Shown piece by piece: positions 1-5,025 of a DNA stretch of 8,400 nucleotides. The position numbers and the translations under genes are program-made. Source of the stretch: Chlamydiia bacterium (GTDB lineage Bacteria; Chlamydiota; Chlamydiia; Chlamydiales; FEN-1388); the NCBI GenBank assembly GCA_023269335.1, contig JAHFTM010000070.1:1-8400 (forward strand), read 5' to 3'. Every line of letters starts with the position of its first letter. Positions within the stretch are counted from its first letter, which is position 1. Under the pieces are notes generated by a model that had not been told where the DNA came from, did not search any database, and saw nothing but the letters and a program-made list of their open reading frames with translations.

Positions 1-1
1 A

Positions 2-451
2 GATGCCAAAATTCATGCCAACGATGTTTCACAAGCTAAACTTTTGCGCCTGAAAGAAAATCTTAAAAAATATGGGATCGCAGCTCAAATCACTTGTGAA
101 AAGGGTGAGCTACTTTCTCTTGATGCATCATTTGATTTGATTATTGTCGATGCTCCCTGTACAAATAGTGGCGTCCTTTACAAATGCCCTGAGGCACGCT
201 TTAGAATTTCACAAGCATCTCTTTCAGAACTGCAAAATCAGTCGCTTGCGCTTCTTAAAAATGCTAAAAAGCATCTTAAAAAAGGGGGGAAGATTTGGTA
301 TCTCACCTGCAGTATTCTACCTGAAGAAAATGAACACCTTTGCGCACTTGCTTGTCAAGAACTTGGCTTGAAGCAAGAAGCAAGCTTTTTACAACTTCCA
401 AACGAAGAGGGCTTTGAGGGAGGCTTTGGAGCTCAACTCACCTTTGTTTGA
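2..451 (+). CDS. RsmB/Sun-family rRNA (cytosine-C5)-methyltransferase, 3' part (5' end outside window)
   Basis: This is the C-terminal 149 residues of an S-adenosylmethionine-dependent RNA m5C methyltransferase of the RsmB/Nop2/Sun family. The frame is open to the left edge, so the gene starts outside the window and the first internal ATG (44) is not its start. Visible motifs are DAPC at visible residues 50-53, followed by a GVL-x-CPE stretch, and LTCSILPEEN at 101-110. In this family the cysteine of the TC motif (here C103) attacks C6 of the target cytosine and the PC cysteine (C53) helps release the product. Both are present, so the enzyme looks intact. The end (GFEGGFGAQLTFV) matches the usual GGDGFF-type C-terminal strand. 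RsmB modifies 16S rRNA C967 in E. coli. With the N-terminal half missing I cannot tell RsmB from RsmF-like paralogues. No terminator hairpin follows; the gene ends 13 bases from convergent fpg. Confidence 0.9.
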   Translation, partial: DAKIHANDVSQAKLLRLKENLKKYGIAAQITCEKGELLSLDASFDLIIVDAPCTNSGVLYKCPEARFRISQASLSELQNQSLALLKNAKKHLKKGGKIWYLTCSILPEENEHLCALACQELGLKQEASFLQLPNEEGFEGGFGAQLTFV

Positions 452-464
452 AATTTTTTTGCAT

Positions 465-1289
465 CTATAGCGTTTGGCAGCGTGGACAAAAATGCGTCGA
501 GCGTTGCCCCATGATTATACGCTCAATCTTTGTTGAACAGACTTTGCAGGGCAACCCAGTCCTTTGATAGGCTTGGAATTCATGCTGGTTTTCACCTGAT
601 CTGCCATAAGAGTTTAAGAAGTTTCCAAGACCCTTGCCAAGAGAGCTTCCGCCCCGCTGAATTGCCGCTTGCAACACACTTTGAATCGCATCAGCTAATG
701 TCATGAGCTCCTTTTTAGTCAATGTACAGCTCTTTCTCTTAGGATGCAGCTGTGCCTTAAAAAGAGCCTCGTCAACGTAGATATTTCCCAGCCCTGCAAT
801 CACCTTCTGATCTAGTAAAAGAGTCTTTAGGCTACGATTTGACTGCATGATCTTTTTGCAAAATTCAGCAAAAGAAAAATCGTCCGCCAGCATCTCTATG
901 CCAAGATGTGAAAGGTACTTGACCGCATCATCCACCAGATAAAAACGGCCAAACTTTCGCACATCGCTATAAAGCATGCTTGAACCATCGTTGAAAGTAA
1001 ATACTGCATGGATATGAGCTGTGGATTTTTCTGTTTTTTCGCTGAGTAACAGTTTGCCTGTCATTCGCAAATGCACAAGCAGTGTTTTGCCACAGCTTAA
1101 ATCAAAAAGAATGAATTTTCCTCGGCGATAGCAATGCTCAACACTAGCACCTTTAACTTCTTTAAGGAACTCATCTGGCTGTTTTACAAGCTGTGGATAG
1201 GTAATGGAAATTGCAGCAATCCTTTTACCAATGATCTTACCTTGTAAAAGACCTTGTACAACTGTTTCTACCTCAGGAAGTTCCGGCAT
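465..1289 (-). CDS. mutM: Formamidopyrimidine-DNA glycosylase (8-oxoguanine DNA glycosylase / AP lyase)
   Basis: This 274-residue Fpg/MutM removes 8-oxoguanine and ring-opened purines from DNA and nicks the abasic site in base excision repair. Start choice: MPELPEVETV is the invariant N-terminus, where Pro2 is the nucleophile after Met removal and Glu3 is catalytic. An in-frame ATG at 1316 would add nine residues before Pro2 and lies at or upstream of the predicted transcription start, so it is rejected. Other landmarks are K58 in RRGKF, the void-filling residues M76, R111 and F113, the helix-two-turn-helix around GLGNIY (N169), and a complete C-terminal zinc finger (C248, C251, C268, C271) with R263 in its loop. 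The length fits the family (E. coli has 269). Four extra residues lie between GGSS and NF near residues 213-224, in the loop that caps 8-oxoG in known structures. The gene is divergent from glgC and convergent with the methyltransferase gene. Confidence 0.97.
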   Translation of the reverse strand: MPELPEVETVVQGLLQGKIIGKRIAAISITYPQLVKQPDEFLKEVKGASVEHCYRRGKFILFDLSCGKTLLVHLRMTGKLLLSEKTEKSTAHIHAVFTFNDGSSMLYSDVRKFGRFYLVDDAVKYLSHLGIEMLADDFSFAEFCKKIMQSNRSLKTLLLDQKVIAGLGNIYVDEALFKAQLHPKRKSCTLTKKELMTLADAIQSVLQAAIQRGGSSLGKGLGNFLNSYGRSGENQHEFQAYQRTGLPCKVCSTKIERIIMGQRSTHFCPRCQTL

Positions 1290-1318
1290 ATAACTACATC
1301 CGTTAATAATGAACAAAA

Positions 1319-1347
1319 ATAATAGGTTTTATCTCTGAAAATTACAA
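1319..1347 (-). promoter_or_regulatory. Predicted sigma70-type promoter of fpg/mutM
   Basis: On the minus strand there is TTGTAA (1347-1342), a 17-base spacer, then TATTAT (1324-1319). That is 4/6 and 5/6 matches to the sigma70 consensus with ideal spacing. Transcription would begin near 1312, giving a leader of about 23 bases before the ATG at 1289. Only a weak GGA sits seven bases before that ATG. The prediction is from sequence alone. Confidence 0.5.
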
Positions 1348-1362
1348 TACCGGAAATATGTA

Positions 1363-1391
1363 TAGTAAAAATTTTACTTACATCGTATAAC
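1363..1391 (+). promoter_or_regulatory. Weak candidate promoter of glgC
   Basis: TATAAC (1386-1391) matches the -10 consensus in 5 of 6 positions. At 17 bases upstream the -35 position reads TAGTAA (1363-1368), only 3 of 6. Transcription would begin near 1398, giving a leader of about 37 bases. No better pair was found in 1320-1434. A weak -35 overlapped by a palindrome would fit a regulated promoter, but that is inference. Confidence 0.3.
1364..1378. promoter_or_regulatory. 15-base palindrome in the fpg-glgC divergent region, possible operator
   Basis: The sequence AGTAAAAATTTTACT is a perfect 7-base inverted repeat around one central A. It lies 57-71 bases before the glgC ATG. It would overlap the -35/spacer region of the candidate glgC promoter (-10 at 1386-1391) and sits upstream of the fpg promoter. 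A repressor site is a reasonable guess. It is too AT-rich and its loop too short to be a terminator, and AT-rich palindromes also arise by chance. Confidence 0.3.
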
Positions 1392-1421
1392 GAGCATTGA
1401 GCGGTAGAACTGTAACAATCA

Positions 1422-1426
1422 AGGGA
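1422..1426 (+). promoter_or_regulatory. Ribosome binding site of glgC
   Basis: AGGGA lies eight bases before the ATG at 1435, a normal Shine-Dalgarno spacing. It supports this start over the internal ATG at 1516, which has no comparable motif upstream. Confidence 0.6.
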
Positions 1427-1434
1427 CTTAAGCT

Positions 1435-2790
1435 ATGCACACCATTCGCGATGCGATCAATACGATTACTGATAAAGATGGCCATCCATCCACAAAAAAA
1501 GAGTATCCTGTAGACATGCAGAACGTCGCCTGCCTTATCTTAGGCGGCGGCCAAGGCTCCCGCCTGCACCCATTGACGCTTACACGCTGTAAGCCTGCTA
1601 TTTGCTTTGGCGGAAGATACCGCTTGATTGATGTGCCGGTATCCAATTCTATCAATTCACACATTCAAAAAATCTTCATCGTTACTCAGTTTCTTTCCTC
1701 TTCTCTTCACCGCCATATCTTACAGACTTATCGACTCGATACTTTTTCTACGGGCTTTATTGAACTTCTTGGTGCGGAGCAAAAACCGGATAAAAATTCT
1801 TGGTATCAAGGAACTGCTGATGCTGTGCGCCAAAACCTTGAATATCTTATCGAAACACCAGCTGACTACTTCCTGATCTTATCTGGCGACCAACTGTACC
1901 ATATGGACTTCCAAAAGATGGTACGCTATGCGATGCAAAAAGATGTTGATGTACTCGTAGCAGCCCTCCCTGTTTCAGAAAAAGATGCAAACCGCATGGG
2001 CATCATGAAAATTAATGAAGATCACCACATTGTTGATTTTCATGAAAAGCCAGATGATGTAGCGCTTCTTGAAAAACTGAGGACTGCATCCAGCACTTTA
2101 GAAAAAATGGGGCTCGATGCCCGAGATAATAAACCCTATTTAGCATCGATGGGCATCTATCTTTTTAAACGTGAAGCACTCTTTAATCTTTTGAAAAATG
2201 ACCCCCGTGAAGATTTTGGCAAGCATCTAATCCCAAATAAAGTCAAGCAGGGCAGCATTGCAGCTTATCCACATAATGGTTATTGGGAAGATATCGGAAC
2301 GATTGAATCCTTTCACAAAGCAAACATAGCGCTTTGTGCAAAAGAGCCACTCTTTGATTGTTACAATGAAAAGCACCCCATCTACACGCACGGCTACCAT
2401 CTTCCAGGACCAAAAATTTATAATACGGAAGTGACAAACTCTATCATTTGTGAAGGCTCAATCATAGAGGCAGATGAGATTTCAAATTCACTACTTGGAC
2501 CAAGAAGTGTCATTAAGAAAGGCTCCATTATTCGAGATACCTATGTCATGGGAAATGAATTTTATCATGCGCCATCTCGCTCGTCACATAACGGACCAGA
2601 ACATCCTTTCATCGATGAAAATTGCATCATCCGCCATGCCATTATCGATAAAAACGCAGTCATTGGCAAAGGTGTGCAGCTCATCAATAAGGGACGGTTG
2701 ACGCACTACGATTCGAAAAATATCTTCATCCGCGATGGCGTTATCGTCGTTTTGCGCGGGGCAGTTATTCCTGACGGATTTATTCTTTAA
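1435..2790 (+). CDS. glgC: Glucose-1-phosphate adenylyltransferase (ADP-glucose pyrophosphorylase)
   Basis: This 451-residue cytosolic enzyme makes ADP-glucose and pyrophosphate from ATP and glucose-1-phosphate, the committed step of bacterial glycogen synthesis. The N-terminal nucleotidyltransferase domain has the signature loop GGGQGSRL (37-44), WYQGTADAVR (123-132), GDQLYHMD (151-158, with metal-binding D152), the sugar-phosphate lysine in EKP (K205), and DFGKHLIP and WEDIGT (284-289). From about residue 330 the hexapeptide-rich left-handed beta-helix follows, used for oligomerisation and allosteric control. From YLASMG to the C-terminal VIPDGFIL the order of motifs reads like plant and cyanobacterial enzymes (recalled comparison). 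About 28 polar residues precede the first strand (NVACLILGGG); a Shine-Dalgarno sequence before the first ATG suggests they are translated. No catalytic residue I can check is missing. No clear terminator follows. It may be co-transcribed with the small frame at 2799. Confidence 0.96.
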   Translation: MHTIRDAINTITDKDGHPSTKKEYPVDMQNVACLILGGGQGSRLHPLTLTRCKPAICFGGRYRLIDVPVSNSINSHIQKIFIVTQFLSSSLHRHILQTYRLDTFSTGFIELLGAEQKPDKNSWYQGTADAVRQNLEYLIETPADYFLILSGDQLYHMDFQKMVRYAMQKDVDVLVAALPVSEKDANRMGIMKINEDHHIVDFHEKPDDVALLEKLRTASSTLEKMGLDARDNKPYLASMGIYLFKREALFNLLKNDPREDFGKHLIPNKVKQGSIAAYPHNGYWEDIGTIESFHKANIALCAKEPLFDCYNEKHPIYTHGYHLPGPKIYNTEVTNSIICEGSIIEADEISNSLLGPRSVIKKGSIIRDTYVMGNEFYHAPSRSSHNGPEHPFIDENCIIRHAIIDKNAVIGKGVQLINKGRLTHYDSKNIFIRDGVIVVLRGAVIPDGFIL

Positions 2791-2798
2791 GGATTGTT

Positions 2799-2939
2799 GT
2801 GAGAGCCAAGCTTACTCAAAGTATACACATCGTGAGAAAAGTTTTTCTTGGGCTAACCGCCGGTCAAATTCAAAATGTATCCACTCTTCACGAAGTGAGT
2901 GAATGGATTTCCGATTTGCTCAAGTTAGAAATAATCTAA
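2799..2939 (+). CDS. Possible small protein of 46 residues (GTG start), no known family
   Basis: A frame of 46 codons begins with GTG nine bases after the glgC stop and ends with TAA at 2937-2939. AAGGA (2789-2793) lies five bases before the GTG, one of the better ribosome binding sites in the window, which is the main reason to list it. The predicted peptide begins VRAKLTQSIH, has a basic N-terminal third, a middle KVFLGLTAGQ, and an amphipathic end with SEWISDLLKLEII. There is no signal peptide or cysteine motif. It would be the second gene of a glgC transcript and ends seven bases before a convergent frame. I recognise no homologue. It could be a chance frame; conservation of the peptide downstream of glgC in relatives would decide. 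Confidence 0.4.
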   Translation: MRAKLTQSIHIVRKVFLGLTAGQIQNVSTLHEVSEWISDLLKLEII

Positions 2940-2945
2940 ACTGTT

Positions 2946-3176
2946 TTATTCTTCAGAGCTGTAGTTGGTATGCCAGTATTCCTGAAGGATATCTTGGAGC
3001 ACTTGTTTGGCTTTTGGCCCCTTCAACGCCTTACTCACTTTCTTAAAATAACTAGAGCTTGTTTGCAAACGGTAACAAGTCGAATAAAGAGCGTTAAGCA
3101 CATCGGAAGAACCAGCTTCATCTACATATTCTTGTATAGAATGTATAAAAATTATTCTCTGCCGATCTCGAACCTG
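2946..3176 (-). pseudogene. Small protein-like frame without a normal start; possible broken or frameshifted gene
   Basis: On the minus strand, 76 codons are open between a TAG (3179-3177) and the TAA at 2948-2946. There is no ATG in frame, and the first GTG is at codon 26. The peptide looks like a real soluble helical protein: FIHSIQEYVDE, then YFKKVSKALKGPKAKQ, then LQDILQEYW and an acidic end. An ATG at 3183-3181 in a neighbouring frame reads MIAGSRSAENNF and then meets a five-T run (3151-3147 on +). Removing one base there joins it in frame to IHSIQEYV, giving one 78-residue protein. So this may be a recently inactivated gene, a sequencing error in a homopolymer, a frameshifted gene, or a gene with a rare start codon. 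The ATG has no clear ribosome binding site. It overlaps the predicted promoter of the phosphoesterase gene. Function unknown. Confidence 0.35.
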
Positions 3177-3183
3177 CTATCAT
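3155..3183 (+). promoter_or_regulatory. Candidate extended -10 promoter of the metallophosphoesterase gene
   Basis: TGCTATCAT (3175-3183) is an extended -10 element: TG, one base, then a 5/6 match to TATAAT. The -35 position 17 bases upstream (3155-3160, TTCTCT) is poor, as is common for extended -10 promoters. Transcription would begin near 3190, leaving about 24 bases of leader before the ATG at 3214. This would exclude the in-frame GTG at 3184 as a start. Confidence 0.4.
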
Positions 3184-3213
3184 GTGCTTTTATTCATTAA
3201 AAGAGCCACTTCT

Positions 3214-3975
3214 ATGACAATTTGGGCAATAGGCGATCTACACCTCTCCTTTGGCTGTAAAGCTAAAGAAATGCATGTTTTTGGAGAAAACTGGCTGAAT
3301 CATCACGAGAAAATAGGCACAATTTGGGACAGTTCTGTCAAGCCAACTGATTTAGTACTGATCCCCGGAGATATCTCCTGGGCAATGCATCTTGAAGAAG
3401 CCGTGGCCGACCTTGAGTGGATTGACAAAAGGCCTGGATTTAAAGTGATGATTAAAGGTAACCACGACTACTGGTGGCAGGCTATCGGCAAAGTACGCAG
3501 CGTGCTGCCAAAAAGTATTCACGCCATCTACAATGATGCCTTTTTATGGAATGATGTTGCCATCGGCGGCACAAGGCTCTGGGATAGTCAGGAATATAAC
3601 TTTTCACAATATATCGACTATCAAAAAAACTCACGCTCCGCAAAACCGCCTTTAAGCGAAGTTGACATTGCAAAAAAACAGGCAGAAGATGAGAAGATCT
3701 TTCAAAGAGAGCTACTCAGACTTAATATGAGCATGAAAGCCATGAAGCGCGATGCACAAGTGAAAATTGTGATGACGCATTACCCACCAATCAGCGCAGA
3801 CTTAAAACCCTCACTCGTTTCAAAGATGATGGAAGAGGCACATATTCAACATGTACTTTTTGGCCATCTTCACAGCGTAAAAAAAGGGTTGAATTTGTTT
3901 GGCGTAAAAGAGGGCGTAAACTATCAACTGACAGCCTGTGATTATTTGAACTTTACCCTTTTAAAAGTGCTTTAA
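3214..3975 (+). CDS. Calcineurin-like metallophosphoesterase (predicted phosphohydrolase)
   Basis: This 253-residue soluble enzyme has all motifs of the binuclear-metal calcineurin-like phosphoesterase fold: GDLH (D8, H10), GDISW (D53), GNHDYWW (N83, H84), MTHYPP (H189) and GHLH (H218, H220). Every metal ligand is present, so it should be an active hydrolase of a phosphomonoester, phosphodiester or nucleotide; the true substrate cannot be read from the sequence. Between GGTRLWD (118-124) and the THYPP motif is a long charged helical insert (about residues 130-180), probably a lid. It resembles the predicted phosphohydrolases of COG1768 (recalled, not searched). The ATG at 3214 is chosen because MTIWAIGDLH starts the first beta strand directly, AAGAG sits eight bases upstream, and the earlier GTG at 3184 would precede the likely transcript start. 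The last 23 bases overlap the convergent gene at 3953. Confidence 0.93.
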   Translation: MTIWAIGDLHLSFGCKAKEMHVFGENWLNHHEKIGTIWDSSVKPTDLVLIPGDISWAMHLEEAVADLEWIDKRPGFKVMIKGNHDYWWQAIGKVRSVLPKSIHAIYNDAFLWNDVAIGGTRLWDSQEYNFSQYIDYQKNSRSAKPPLSEVDIAKKQAEDEKIFQRELLRLNMSMKAMKRDAQVKIVMTHYPPISADLKPSLVSKMMEEAHIQHVLFGHLHSVKKGLNLFGVKEGVNYQLTACDYLNFTLLKVL

Positions 3976-4942
3976 AAAAGGCAACATCTGAATCACTTTG
4001 CTTGATAGGGTCTGCTTTTTCTTTGTGAGCTCTTTTAGATATCAGCTGTTCGATTTTTTCTTGTGTACCCTCTTGATCAAGGCAACGGAAAAAGTCTGCT
4101 GTCACAGTTAAAAGTTCAATGAATTCTTCCTCACATTCAATGAGCGTTAACGTGTGCTCTACGATTTGCAAGAAAAGATCATAATTACCACCTTGAACCA
4201 TAAGAGAAAGGATATCAAGATTCAATGCAAGCGAGGCTGTTGCCTCTTCTACATTTGCTTCAAAGACCTGTTTAATCATTGTATTTGCTTCATGAAAATC
4301 TCGAATATTCACAAGTCTCGCTTTCAAAAGATCAAACCACTTCTTATCAATCACAAAAGGATAAAACGCGTCTAAGAGCTCCGTTGCATAATCTGTATCT
4401 TGAGCATCCACTTGATCAGCAATGTAGTCGTAAAAAAAATGCTCAAGGTCATGCGCACAAAATTCAGAAATTGCTGAAAAAACCTCTTCTCTTTGCATAC
4501 CCTGATCAACATTTTCTTCTAAAACACTGTGAAAATTATTGATGGCATCTTGAAGAGCCTCAAGATATTCAACGGCACCCTGATCGTAGTGGTAAATTTG
4601 CAGATCAAGCTCATCGCACAAGATCGAAATGCTCGGCTTTTCTGCACAAAGCCTTCTCCATAATTCAAAAATAACAAGATACACCTGGTCATAATCTTCA
4701 GGAGATAGATCTTCGCTATCAATCAACCACTGTGTCAACTCTTCCGGAGAATCAAACTGATCTGCATAGGTTTTAAAAGAGGTGCGATCAAGAAAGAGCT
4801 CTCTTTGCAACAATCTAGAAAAAAGCGCCTCCACATCAAGCAGACGATAGTCTTCAACCTTCCAGGGCTCCACAGAAATCTGGTCATCCTGCAGCCAGCT
4901 TATGCGAAGGGAGTTATACAATGCTTTTTGTGCTATATCCAT
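3953..4942 (-). CDS. Acidic, helical cytosolic protein of unknown function
   Basis: I do not recognise this 329-residue protein. It has no signal peptide and no convincing membrane segment. It is strongly acidic, rich in Asp, Glu, Leu and Phe, and reads as a chain of amphipathic helices, for example FELWRRLCAE (92-101), CAHDLEHFFYDY (162-173) and ECEEEFIELLTV (269-280). The repeated helical look could suit a TPR/HEAT-like solenoid, but I see no clean repeat period. The end is basic (SKRAHKEKADPIKQ, 302-315), then AFFKALLKG. The ATG at 4942 is the first in frame. There is no Shine-Dalgarno before it, only a C-rich stretch. It lies 83 bases after the BatD/BatE gene on the same strand, so it could be read through from that operon or from its own promoter. 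Its 3' end overlaps the phosphoesterase gene. The long open frame and protein-like composition make it a real gene. Confidence 0.85.
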   Translation of the reverse strand: MDIAQKALYNSLRISWLQDDQISVEPWKVEDYRLLDVEALFSRLLQRELFLDRTSFKTYADQFDSPEELTQWLIDSEDLSPEDYDQVYLVIFELWRRLCAEKPSISILCDELDLQIYHYDQGAVEYLEALQDAINNFHSVLEENVDQGMQREEVFSAISEFCAHDLEHFFYDYIADQVDAQDTDYATELLDAFYPFVIDKKWFDLLKARLVNIRDFHEANTMIKQVFEANVEEATASLALNLDILSLMVQGGNYDLFLQIVEHTLTLIECEEEFIELLTVTADFFRCLDQEGTQEKIEQLISKRAHKEKADPIKQSDSDVAFFKALLKG

Positions 4943-4971
4943 AAACTACGGGGGTATGTTTTTAGTAATTA

Positions 4972-4980
4972 ATTTTAGCA
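4972..4980 (-). promoter_or_regulatory. Candidate extended -10 element before the 329-residue unknown gene
   Basis: On the minus strand, TGCTAAAAT (4980-4972) is a TG-extended -10 with a 5/6 hexamer. I see no good -35 at 16-18 bases. Transcription would start near 4965, about 22 bases before the ATG at 4942, similar to the leader lengths predicted for fpg and the phosphoesterase gene. It is a weak call. Confidence 0.25.
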
Positions 4981-4985
4981 TAATT

Positions 4986-5005
4986 ACCTTATTGTCGCCT
5001 AAGGT
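4986..5005. repeat. Inverted repeat between the BatD/BatE gene and the 329-residue gene
   Basis: ACCTTA (4986-4991) and TAAGGT (5000-5005) form a perfect 6-base stem with an 8-base loop, 21 bases past the stop of the BatD/BatE gene. No U-run follows on the minus strand and the stem is AT-rich, so it is at best a weak terminator or 3'-end hairpin. It also lies just upstream of the candidate -10 of the next gene, where an operator could sit. Confidence 0.3.
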
Positions 5006-5025
5006 TATGTGCTTCTTATGATTTC

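Noticed and set aside
1290..1316. ATG at 1316 as the fpg start
   Set aside because: Fpg needs Pro as the first residue after Met, so only the ATG at 1289 gives a working enzyme. The 1316 codon is also at or before the predicted transcript start.
2880..2902. Imperfect inverted repeat (CACTC ... GAGTG) after glgC as a terminator
   Set aside because: The stem is only five pairs with a large loop, no T-run follows, and it lies inside the small reading frame.
3061..3070. Palindrome GTTTGCAAAC
   Set aside because: It is a single ten-base palindrome with no second copy or promoter next to it, inside a possible coding frame; it is likely chance.
2970..3200. A 76-codon plus-strand frame between glgC and the phosphoesterase gene
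   Set aside because: The peptide is rich in Cys, Phe and His with no ribosome binding site, and it mirrors the more protein-like minus-strand frame at 2946-3176. The minus-strand reading is preferred.
3184..3213. GTG at 3184 as the phosphoesterase start
   Set aside because: It would add ten residues before the first beta strand and lies upstream of the transcription start predicted from the extended -10 at 3175-3183. The ATG at 3214 fits the family better.
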